From contig JAEYRA010000115.1 in the NCBI GenBank assembly GCA_023409755.1, positions 1 to 13,572 of the forward strand: 13,572 bases of DNA, read 5' to 3'. The notes under the pieces were generated by a model. That model saw nothing but the letters and a program-made list of their open reading frames with translations, did no database searches and was not told the origin of the DNA. The stretch comes from Bacillota bacterium. GTDB lineage: Bacteria; Bacillota; Clostridia; Christensenellales; UMGS416. This document shows positions 7,034 through 13,572 of the stretch, one piece after another (position 1 is the first letter of the stretch; every line of letters begins with the position of its first letter). The translations under genes and the position numbers were made by a program.

Positions 7034-8203
7034 TCACAGGCACATTCTGTAGATGCTCTCGATGTCCTGCGGATGCAAGGGCTTGAACGCGTACACCGTC
7101 TCGCCCAGTGTGCTGGCCTTCTTTGCCATGGTGGCAAAGTTGGAATCGTCTATGCCAATTTCGGTGAGGGTGCTCTTAAGGCCCAGCGTGCCGAAGAAGA
7201 AATCGGACAGCAACTGAATGCTCTTGCGGGCGACCTCCATCGGCGGCAGCGTCGCATCCAGGCCGAACACGTTGACGCCGAACTGATGGAACTTGGAGAC
7301 TGTTGTTTCATCCAGTGTGTACTCCATCCACCGGGGCGTCAGGATCGCGAGGCCCAACCCGTGGGTGATGTCGTAGAAGGCGGACAGCTCGTGCTCCATC
7401 GGGTGGCAGCTCCACGCCTGGCGCTTCCCGCCGTTGACAAACCCGTTGATGGCCCAGGAGGAAGCCCACATCAGATTGGCGCGGGCTTCGTAATTCTGGG
7501 GGTCTCTCATCGCGACGGGGGCGTAATGGATGACGGTTTTCATCAGCACTTCCATCACGCCGTCCAGCATTTGCAAATCCTGATCCATGTTGAAGTAGAC
7601 CTCTATGATGTGGGACAGGATGTCCGCCGCACCGCAGGCGGTCTGATAGGGGCTGACCGTGTAGGTGTTCGTGGGGTCGAGGAAAGAAACCTTCGGCAGC
7701 ATCGACGGGAAGCCCATTCCGATCTTATCCTTGGTTTCGGGGTTGCTGATGACACCGCCGTTGTCCATCTCCGAACCTGTGGCGGAGAGGGTCAGGATGG
7801 TGACAATCGGCAGGCACTTTTCCACGGCAACCTTTCCAAGCTGGATGTCCCACGCGTCGCCGTCGTAGAAGGCAGCCGCGCCGATGAACTTGACGCAGTC
7901 CAGCACCGATCCGCCACCAACCGCCAACAGGACGTCAATGTGCTCCCGTTTGCAGATCTCCGCACCCGCTCTGACGGAGGACACCTTGGGATTGGGCTCG
8001 ATGCCGCTGAGCTCGAACAGTTCCAACCCCGCCTCTTTGATTTCTGCCACGACGTTGTCATACAGGCCGGTCGCTTTGATGGAGCCGCCGCCGTAGCACA
8101 GCAGAACCCGCTTGCCGAAGCGGCTGAGTTCGGGGCCGAGGTTGCCCAGCTGATTCTCTCCGAAATAGACCTTAGTCGGAATGTCGTAGACAAAGTTGTT
8201 CAT
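7034..8203 (-). CDS. bdhA: Iron-containing alcohol dehydrogenase (NAD(P)H-dependent butanol dehydrogenase type)
   Basis: A 389-residue group III alcohol dehydrogenase, of the size and N-terminal style (NFVYDIPTKVYFGENQL) of clostridial BdhA/YugJ. The nucleotide-binding GGGSVLD is at 96-102. The metal ligands are Asp194 and His198 (GAADILSHIIE), His267 (SCHPMEHELSAFYD) and His281 (ITHGLG). It should reversibly reduce short aldehydes to alcohols with NADH or NADPH in the cytoplasm, regenerating oxidised cofactor during fermentation. The ATG at 8203 is chosen over an in-frame ATG 30 codons upstream because AAGGAGAG (8217-8210) lies six bases ahead and family homology begins there. It lies downstream of the GH52 gene but is separated by about 480 bp with its own candidate promoter, so it may be a separate unit. 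The symbol is by family resemblance only; the natural aldehyde is unknown. Confidence 0.93.
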   Translation of the reverse strand: MNNFVYDIPTKVYFGENQLGNLGPELSRFGKRVLLCYGGGSIKATGLYDNVVAEIKEAGLELFELSGIEPNPKVSSVRAGAEICKREHIDVLLAVGGGSVLDCVKFIGAAAFYDGDAWDIQLGKVAVEKCLPIVTILTLSATGSEMDNGGVISNPETKDKIGMGFPSMLPKVSFLDPTNTYTVSPYQTACGAADILSHIIEVYFNMDQDLQMLDGVMEVLMKTVIHYAPVAMRDPQNYEARANLMWASSWAINGFVNGGKRQAWSCHPMEHELSAFYDITHGLGLAILTPRWMEYTLDETTVSKFHQFGVNVFGLDATLPPMEVARKSIQLLSDFFFGTLGLKSTLTEIGIDDSNFATMAKKASTLGETVYAFKPLHPQDIESIYRMCL

Positions 8204-8219
8204 GTTGTTCTCTCCTTGC

Positions 8220-8399
8220 TTATTCTGAGATGGCACCAACGATTTTATTGGGATATACGGCTGCCTGAATGTCTGAATCACCAAGCTTTCCATATTCCAT
8301 TATGGTTTCCCAAGATGTCCAGGCCATTACACATTCGGCGACTTCTTTTGTATCGTTTGCAATGATAACGACAGAGTAATCCCTTGAGTTAACTCCAAG
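8220..8399 (-). pseudogene. Coding-like open stretch without a start; possible gene remnant
   Basis: A 59-codon open frame on the minus strand, starting right after a TGA and ending at TAA 17 bases before the bdhA ATG. Its translation (for example DYSVVIIANDTKEVAECVMA and GKLGDSDIQAAVYPNKIVG) has natural-protein composition, and the DNA is clearly more A/T-rich than its neighbours. There is no start codon with a ribosome binding site; the first ATG (8327) would give only 35 residues. I do not recognise it. It may be the C-terminal tail of a lost gene, an upstream peptide in the bdhA leader, or chance. Confidence 0.3.
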
Positions 8400-8403
8400 T
8401 CAA
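8373..8403 (-). promoter_or_regulatory. Candidate MerR-type promoter and operator upstream of bdhA
   Basis: On the minus strand a -35 box TTGACT (8403-8398) is followed after 19 bp by a weak -10 box TACTCT (8378-8373). The spacer overlaps the dyad CCTTGAGTTAACTCCAAG (plus-strand reading, 8382-8399). A 19-bp spacer filled by a dyad centred on GTTAAC is the known layout of MerR-family sites such as the SoxR operator. The distance to the bdhA ATG is about 165 bases. No merR gene is in the window. Confidence 0.45.
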
Positions 8404-8681
8404 GAGCTTTTTGGTCTTTCGCGCAAAACGCTTGCGAACGGCAAACCACAGGCTGGTTGAGGGCATGCTCGATTTCCGCAAACAGCACCCGGTCAGAAAG
8501 GCCCGAGAGGGAGTCGGGGCTCGTATGATGAACAAAACGATGGATGAATAACGCTCAAGACTGCCGACTTTGTCGACAGCCTTGAGCGGCAAGGTTCCCT
8601 GGCCGACCGAGAGAGACTCGTTGTAATGGCGCTGCAACTCACCGGAGAAAGGAATGGGAAGATGCCCTTGCTGTTATCGCC
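8400..8681. other. Intergenic stretch between GH52 gene and bdhA promoter
   Basis: Open frames exist on both strands: a minus-strand frame of 82 codons from 8637 to 8389, ending in a basic tail, and a plus-strand stretch from about 8550 to 8720. Neither has a convincing ribosome binding site or domain, and they overlap each other. A strong hairpin (8552-8588) lies within. I cannot assign a gene; an old insertion-sequence remnant is possible. Confidence 0.4.
8552..8588 (-). terminator. Hairpin, possible terminator of the GRE-xylosidase operon
   Basis: CGCTCAAGACTGCCGAC (8552-8568) and GTCGACAGCCTTGAGCG (8572-8588) flank a three-base loop. In minus-strand RNA all 17 positions pair, two of them as G-U wobbles; plus-strand RNA would have two mismatches, so the minus strand is favoured. 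The downstream tail is only moderately T-rich (TTATT). It lies about 95 bases past the GH52 stop. Confidence 0.45.
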
Positions 8682-10730
8682 CTACATCCCAAGCCACAGC
8701 GTGTTCGTCACACACCGGGGGTAGTGAAAGCCGCATTCATCCGATGTGCCGGCGATGATCTGGTCGATGCCGGGGTTCGTTTTGCAGCCTTCAAACCACC
8801 AATGGGCATGGGCGCGGTCGCAGGCCTCGTAGTCGAAATCCAGCCCCAGAATGGTCTGCGCTACGTATTCGCACAGGAAAATCTTACTGATCCACGAGTT
8901 GTCGCTCCCCGCGGAGAGCTTCCAGCCGCCATCGGGGAACAGGCACATGCCCGGCTGCACCACATGGAGCGTGTGGCGTTTGAGCGCCCGCAGCAGCGCT
9001 CCATACACCCCGTTCTCGTCCAGGGCGTCCCCCATGCCCAGCGCATGGGGGTAGACCAGCGCCTCGATGGCCGGGATGATCGCCGTGGGTGTTCCCCCAT
9101 CTAAAATGGCGGGCAGGAAGCCCGGGCCCTCGGGGTCAAACGCCGCCGCGATGGCGTTGGCGCACAGGAGGGCATACTCCTTTGCCGCGCTGCTGTGTGC
9201 CTCGCACCCCGCCAGGGTCAGCAGCCGCTCCAGCGCCAGGCTGGTCGCCCAGCGCTTTACCCCCACATAGAGGTTCTGCCTTGCCTGGCCCAAACTCGTA
9301 TCCAACGAATCGTAGGTGGTAATCTCCGCTCCTTGCCCGCAGCGGTCGGAGTCAATGTTCATCAAACCGCTGTAGGTGCCCTCCAGACTATCCCGGCTGC
9401 GCAGGGAATCAAGGCAGCGGCATAAGGCTTCGGCCTTGCCCCTGGCCCAGGCAACGTCCCCGGTTTTCACGGCATAGAGAGCCGAGGAGAGCACCCAATT
9501 GCACAACTGCTCCTGGGACATGTAGGAAAAGCAGTCGTCGAGGTTTGGAATCTCATAGCTGGAATGTCCAAAGGGGGAGAACACATGATGGGTCCCCTGG
9601 TCGTGGGCAAAGGTCAGGCCGCATTGGTCGGTGTAGCTGTATTCCGCCAGGAAGCTGTCCAATTGGTTGCGCAGCACCCAGGGGTGCTGGCGCAGCTCAA
9701 AAAAGGCATGATCCACGACCAGATCCAGGGTGCTGATCATGCGGAAGCTGCCCTCGTTGACCAGCCAGCGCGGAGCATGGTCGATCTCAAAGAGCATCGT
9801 GCTGGCGTAATAGCACCAGGATGCCTGGCAGAGCATGAGCCTGCGCTCCGGCGACAGCGACAGGCCGTCAAGCTGGGCGTCGCTATGCCGCGCTGCCTCC
9901 TGCCACGCGTCGGCGCGGAGCAGCGCATACCCCAAAACATCCTCCAGCCCAGTGAAATATTTCGTATAGTAGTAGGTTCCCCGGTGTGCCCCCTGCACCA
10001 CGTTCCCCTCCCGGAACCAGCCAAACGCCAGCGTGATCTCCCGCTTTTGGCCCGCCGGCACGGGGAACGCCAGACCTGCCATGTCCGCAACCCAGAGCAC
10101 CACCTTTTGGGGCCGGTCGCAGGCCCGCACAAGGCCGAAGTCCACAAATTCCTCCACATCCTCCTCGCTCGCCACGGCAAAGCCATAGCCGGCGTAGGAT
10201 GTGAAGCCCTTGCATTTCCCCTGGGTCTGCCGGCTCAACTGTGTCAGGCCGCGAAGCACCGAAACGCCGAACAGCCCCTCCACCGCGTGGTCGCCGGCGC
10301 GGTTGTCCACCGTCATCCGGGCGATGATGGCCGGCACAATGGCGTCCTTTGTCTCCTGCCCATCAGCCTGTGACGGGTCGGGAACGGCGCGCGGCGGTGC
10401 GAAGAGTTCAAAGGTCACCGGCCCGGCAGAAAAGGCATCCACCCCCTGGCCAAGGGTACGCTCCACTTCCTCCTGCGCATAAGCGGTCAGGCGATGGCGC
10501 ATGGTTTCGTTGTCGCGCTGGACGAACGAATCCATCTGCGAGGCAGCGGCATCCTTGAAAAAGGGCAGGCATCGGATGTCGTTGCCATCGCGTACACCAA
10601 TGAACACGTCCTGCTCAGGCGCGCGCTCCTCTTCCAGTGCAAAGCCGCCGCCATGGTTACAGAGCCCCAGCGCGAAGAAGGCGTCCGCTCCGGCGGGGCT
10701 GTGCAGCGTTTGCATCAATGGGTCTTTCAT
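8682..10730 (-). CDS. GH52 family beta-xylosidase
   Basis: A 682-residue glycoside hydrolase of family 52, a small retaining beta-xylosidase family best known from Geobacillus (about 705 residues). Family blocks are visible throughout: HSPAGADAFFALG (10-22), AVPDPSQAD (115-123), AIVPAIIARMTVDN (130-143), GAEITTYDSLDTSLGQARQN (467-486), CLFPDGGWKLS and DQIIAG near the C-terminus. From recall of the Geobacillus enzyme (nucleophile E335, acid/base D495), the equivalents are Glu326 in WLVNEG and Asp474 in TTYD, both present. There is no signal peptide, so it acts on imported xylosides or xylo-oligosaccharides. The ATG at 10730 has AGGAGG (10743-10738) seven bases upstream; an in-frame start 21 codons earlier would overlap the preceding gene and lacks homology. 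It lies 52 bp after the glycyl radical enzyme gene. Several loops are shorter than in Geobacillus. No xylose transporter or isomerase is in the window. Confidence 0.93.
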   Translation of the reverse strand: MKDPLMQTLHSPAGADAFFALGLCNHGGGFALEEERAPEQDVFIGVRDGNDIRCLPFFKDAAASQMDSFVQRDNETMRHRLTAYAQEEVERTLGQGVDAFSAGPVTFELFAPPRAVPDPSQADGQETKDAIVPAIIARMTVDNRAGDHAVEGLFGVSVLRGLTQLSRQTQGKCKGFTSYAGYGFAVASEEDVEEFVDFGLVRACDRPQKVVLWVADMAGLAFPVPAGQKREITLAFGWFREGNVVQGAHRGTYYYTKYFTGLEDVLGYALLRADAWQEAARHSDAQLDGLSLSPERRLMLCQASWCYYASTMLFEIDHAPRWLVNEGSFRMISTLDLVVDHAFFELRQHPWVLRNQLDSFLAEYSYTDQCGLTFAHDQGTHHVFSPFGHSSYEIPNLDDCFSYMSQEQLCNWVLSSALYAVKTGDVAWARGKAEALCRCLDSLRSRDSLEGTYSGLMNIDSDRCGQGAEITTYDSLDTSLGQARQNLYVGVKRWATSLALERLLTLAGCEAHSSAAKEYALLCANAIAAAFDPEGPGFLPAILDGGTPTAIIPAIEALVYPHALGMGDALDENGVYGALLRALKRHTLHVVQPGMCLFPDGGWKLSAGSDNSWISKIFLCEYVAQTILGLDFDYEACDRAHAHWWFEGCKTNPGIDQIIAGTSDECGFHYPRCVTNTLWLGM

Positions 10731-10782
10731 CGGGGAACCTCCTGTGGCATTTCGTTTGTCGTTTGATATTGGTAGGGGCAAA

Positions 10783-13065
10783 TCAGGCCTCATAAAGCGT
10801 GCGGGCGATGACCTCCTGCTGCACCTCTGGGGAGAGGTGAAGGAATCGATCGCTGTACCCTCCCACGCGCACCATCAGGTTGGCGTACGCCTCCGGGTGA
10901 ACCAGCGCGTCGCGCAGCTCCTGCGCGTCGGTGATCGTCAGCATCAGCTGCGTGCCGCCGGCGAGGAAGTAGCCCCGGCACAGAGCACGTACCTGCGCCC
11001 GGTTCTGCGTCATCATCCCCCGGCTCACCTTCAGGTTGTGCACCACCCCGGCATGCAGCGCCGGCGGCAGCTTGGCCATGGAGTGGAGCAGCGCCGTGAT
11101 GCCGCTCACGTCGTTGCCGGCACTGGGTTGGTTCCCGTTGGAGAGCGGCGTGCCGGCACGGCGGCCGTCGGCGGTGGCGGCGGTGCGCTTGCCATAGAGC
11201 ACCGAATCCCCGTTGTTGATGAGCACGACGTTGAAGCTGTGGAGCGTGGTTCCCTCCGCCGCGGCCTGTGCCGCCTCGCACAGCAGGCCGTTCATGCGCA
11301 GGTTCATGCCATCGGCGCAAGCATCGTCGTTGCCATACTTGGGTGCCGCCCGCAGCAGTTTGCGTTCCCGCTCGAAGCCCGCAAAATCTGCCGCCAGCGC
11401 GGCCAGCAGCTGCTCGGCAGTCAGCTTCTTTTCCTCATAGACGAGTTGGCGGATGGCCGTCAGGGCATCGGACGCCGTGGTGTTGCCAAAACACTCCACA
11501 ATGCCGCCGCGGTAACGGGCGCCGCCCTTCATCAGGGGGCGGCCGCGCGCGATGCAGTCGTCAACCAGCAGCGAAAGGAACGGATAGGCCGCGTAGTCCC
11601 CGATGGTGTTGTAGATCGTCTCCTGGGCCTGGCACAGCAGCCGCATCTGGTGGCGCACCTGCTGGGCAAAGGCATCCATCAGCGCCTCAAAGGTGGGGTA
11701 ATCGGTGAGACTCCCCAGTGCCAGGCCCATCCGTGCGCCCGTCTGGCTGTTGACGCCATTGTGAAGTGTCACATCCAGCAGTTTGGCGACGTTGAGCGCA
11801 GCGTCCGGCGAGCCAACACCACGGTGCTCAATGAGGTATTCGCCGCAGCCGTACATCACATATTGCAGCGCGTCCTCCGGCGTCGCGCCTAGCGCCTTCT
11901 GCGCCGCGGCAACGTTGACGTCGTCGTTGTAGAGGATGGGGAAGGTACTGCCGGCCGCCAACGTATCAAATGCCTGCTCCCACAGGGCTTCGTCCATCCC
12001 CTCGTGGCAGCGCAGGCTCAGCTGTGGAATGGGCTCGTTGCTGGCGGCCTGGGCGCGCATGGCATAGCCGGCAAAGAGGTCGGCGTTGGCGGTGTTTCGG
12101 CGCCCCAGCCCGCCCACGATGACGCGGTTGTTGAAGTTGTCGGTGCGCCGGGCGATCATGCGCCACAAGGCCAGCGTCAGCCGGTCCCCCTCGTCCGGGG
12201 TCAGCCGTCCCTCCGCCAGGTCTTGCGCGAGGAAGTCACCCAGGTATACATCCATCCGCCCGTAGTTGCGCGTCAGCGACATCAGGCTGTAGAGCCAGAA
12301 GAGCTGTATGGCCTGGGCGTAGGTCTTGGGCCGGTCCTCGCAGATGTGGTACAGGTCGTCACGCAAACGAGTGAGGTCCGCCGCGCGCTGCGGGTGGCTC
12401 CGCGCCAGCGCATCGGCCTGCTGGGCGTAGCGTACCGCCACGCCGGTGAAGATGTCCAGCGCGCCGATCAGGCCTTGCAGGAAGGCGTCACTGTCAGCGT
12501 CCTGGGCGCTGCGCAGGCGGTCGTTCACCTGCGCGCGCAGGCCGCCGATGCCCAATGTCAGCAGGCGGTCGTAATCAAGACACGGGCCGCCCAGGCCAAA
12601 CATGGGGAAGGACAGCTCCTGGCACTCATAATAGGAGTCGCTGGGCAAGCCTTCGTTCATCTCCGGCGTGAACCGCTCCCGGCAGCGCCGGTGGGTCACC
12701 TCATCCTGCCAAAAGTCCAGCAGTTCTTCAATGTCCGCGCGAAGGCGGGCGTCGGTCTGGGGGTTGTCCCGCTGCTCTGCCAGCAGCTGCCTCTGGCAGA
12801 AATAAGCGGTCTCCACCACGTCACCGCGCTCCGGGTCGATGCCCACGAACATGCGGTCGGTATGGCCTGCGAACAGGTCGTCGGGCCCCAAAGACAAAAA
12901 GAGCAGTTCGGTCTGGCAGGCCAGGCAGTGGAGCTCCCGCACATAGGGGTGAGCGACGGCATACTGGCGGTACACACGGGTGAACCGTTTCTCTCGCTCC
13001 AAAGCAACGATGCCTCTGCGATCGTTGAGCTTGCCGTAATCCAGGGCTTCGATGGTCTGCGACAT
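10783..13065 (-). CDS. Glycyl radical enzyme of the PFL-like / dehydratase branch, subfamily unassigned
   Basis: A 760-residue anaerobic radical enzyme. The C-terminal glycyl radical domain has RVGGYSDRFLHLSPEVQQE (733-751) with the radical Gly at 736. The catalytic loop YGCGEY (405-410) gives the thiyl-radical Cys407 and Glu409; a single Cys followed by x-Glu marks the dehydratase/C-X-lyase branch, not pyruvate formate-lyase, which uses a Cys-Cys pair. Other family landmarks are GRMDVYLGDF (269-278), DDCIARGRP (502-510) and LHNGVNSQTG (434-443). At the position where glycerol and propanediol dehydratases have a GH...DY motif, this protein reads GGPCLDY (159-165), so the His appears to be Gly160. 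The radical-SAM activating enzyme needed for Gly radical formation is not in the window. The start has GGAGGA (13080-13075) nine bases upstream. The GH52 gene follows 52 bp downstream, probably in the same transcript. The substrate is unknown. Confidence 0.9.
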   Translation of the reverse strand: MSQTIEALDYGKLNDRRGIVALEREKRFTRVYRQYAVAHPYVRELHCLACQTELLFLSLGPDDLFAGHTDRMFVGIDPERGDVVETAYFCQRQLLAEQRDNPQTDARLRADIEELLDFWQDEVTHRRCRERFTPEMNEGLPSDSYYECQELSFPMFGLGGPCLDYDRLLTLGIGGLRAQVNDRLRSAQDADSDAFLQGLIGALDIFTGVAVRYAQQADALARSHPQRAADLTRLRDDLYHICEDRPKTYAQAIQLFWLYSLMSLTRNYGRMDVYLGDFLAQDLAEGRLTPDEGDRLTLALWRMIARRTDNFNNRVIVGGLGRRNTANADLFAGYAMRAQAASNEPIPQLSLRCHEGMDEALWEQAFDTLAAGSTFPILYNDDVNVAAAQKALGATPEDALQYVMYGCGEYLIEHRGVGSPDAALNVAKLLDVTLHNGVNSQTGARMGLALGSLTDYPTFEALMDAFAQQVRHQMRLLCQAQETIYNTIGDYAAYPFLSLLVDDCIARGRPLMKGGARYRGGIVECFGNTTASDALTAIRQLVYEEKKLTAEQLLAALAADFAGFERERKLLRAAPKYGNDDACADGMNLRMNGLLCEAAQAAAEGTTLHSFNVVLINNGDSVLYGKRTAATADGRRAGTPLSNGNQPSAGNDVSGITALLHSMAKLPPALHAGVVHNLKVSRGMMTQNRAQVRALCRGYFLAGGTQLMLTITDAQELRDALVHPEAYANLMVRVGGYSDRFLHLSPEVQQEVIARTLYEA

Positions 13066-13572
13066 GGTGTGCCGTCCTCCATTTTTGTCAGTGGGTCTGC
13101 ACCGTTTCCGCTATCGGCCCGTCAGCCGTGTTCTCATGGGGCTGCCGTTCGGGCGACGCAGACAGAAGGACGCCAAGGGGATCGCCAAGAAAACCCCGGC
13201 CCTTCCATTTGCCTTTGGCGTCATGATGGGCGTTTCATTCCACCCGTTTGGGCGATCCCCCTGCCTGAACGCTGCGATGGCGATGCGATGGACGATCGTC
13301 GTTCCCCCCGGTCAATGGATGGCCTAGTCCACCCTTACGTCCTGCCCGGCCAGGCATGGGCAGTGAGAATATACGCTGTTCCACGATGCAGGGCTGCGTC
13401 GCTTGTTTTCGGCCGCATGTGTCCGCGTCTTGCCGTCACTCGACGCTATGTCAAAAGTATAGCGCGTGTCCCCGCTGCATTTCTTCATAGGCATTGACCA
13501 TTCTTTGTACTATATTGATTCGTTGATTAACGGGGGGATATCTGGCGGCGCATGGAGCCCCTGCGCCACAAT
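13066..13572. other. Long upstream region of the glycyl radical enzyme gene, no gene seen
   Basis: About 500 bp without a supported gene. It holds a 10-bp inverted repeat (GGGGATCGCC at 13177-13186 with GGCGATCCCC at 13251-13260), which encloses a second, partly overlapping pair (GACGCCAA near 13170 with TTGGCGTC near 13215-13222). It also has a small dyad CGCTAT/ATAGCG (13444-13464). The last 80 bases are A/T-rich and look like a regulatory region. No known riboswitch motif is recognised. Confidence 0.5.
13444..13464. promoter_or_regulatory. Dyad around a TATACT box, possible operator/promoter of the GRE operon
   Basis: CGCTAT (13444-13449) and ATAGCG (13459-13464) form an inverted repeat with a nine-base spacer. 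On the minus strand the dyad overlaps TATACT (13461-13456), a good -10 box, but no good -35 box lies 16-18 bp upstream, as expected if an activator is needed. It is about 390 bases before the GRE start. Confidence 0.25.

Noticed and set aside
7073..8365. 430-codon plus-strand frame opposite bdhA
   Set aside because: The reverse strand encodes a complete iron alcohol dehydrogenase with metal ligands; the plus-strand product is rich in Val, Gln and His and matches no family I know.
8389..8637. 82-codon minus-strand frame after the xylosidase gene, considered as a transposase remnant
   Set aside because: The translation is Ser/Arg-rich with a basic tail, but I see no DDE or other transposase motif, no terminal inverted repeats and no ribosome binding site; it also spans a hairpin.
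8550..8722. Plus-strand stretch translating as TLKTADFVDSLERQGSLADR and onward
   Set aside because: It looks protein-like but follows directly after a stop with no start codon and ribosome binding site, overlaps the hairpin, and runs into the 3' end of the xylosidase gene.
10501..11892. 463-codon plus-strand frame across the GRE and xylosidase genes
   Set aside because: It is antisense to two well-supported genes and has no recognisable domain.
12004..13497. Long open frame on the plus strand opposite the glycyl radical enzyme gene
   Set aside because: It is antisense to a gene with clear family motifs, has no ribosome binding site and low-complexity Val/Gln/Ala/His-rich composition; long antisense frames are common in GC-rich DNA.

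Overview
This is a GC-rich window with strong AGGAGG-type ribosome binding sites. Its genes are typical of anaerobic Gram-positive gut bacteria: a YhgE/Pip membrane protein with its TetR regulator, an iron-dependent butanol-type dehydrogenase, a glycyl radical enzyme and a GH52 xylosidase. I infer an anaerobic Bacillota host, probably a GC-rich Clostridia lineage such as Oscillospiraceae. No rRNA, tRNA, CRISPR array or intact transposase is visible, so the genus cannot be fixed.

Layout. Bases 1-555 hold no convincing gene but carry a 17-bp hairpin and a compound repeat (two 23-bp direct copies around a nested dyad). A type-B carboxylesterase (609-1973, +) follows and converges on a putative lipoprotein / metallo-beta-lactamase-fold pair (3567-2041, -); a perfect 13-bp stem between them can terminate both strands. 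An intergenic region then carries a good promoter and a dyad over the expected transcription start. These precede a tetR-yhgE operon (3898-6831, +), closed by a textbook terminator.

The right half is all on the minus strand. A PFL-like glycyl radical enzyme (13065-10783) is followed 52 bp later by a GH52 beta-xylosidase (10730-8682), probably one operon. After about 480 bp, which include a hairpin, a MerR-type promoter candidate and a low-GC, coding-like open stretch, comes an iron-containing alcohol dehydrogenase (8203-7034). About 500 bp upstream of the radical enzyme are non-coding and contain dyads.

How they may work together. tetR-yhgE is a recognised pairing, probably autoregulated. 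The most unusual unit is the radical enzyme plus xylosidase. The radical enzyme has the loop Cys and radical Gly, and the Cys-x-Glu pair of the dehydratase branch, but in my by-eye alignment it lacks the His of diol dehydratases. Its activating enzyme is not in the window. A working idea is that the xylosidase releases xylose or an aglycone in the cytoplasm, the radical enzyme converts a product to an aldehyde or ketone, and the iron alcohol dehydrogenase could reduce it. The last link is speculative because the dehydrogenase appears to have its own promoter.
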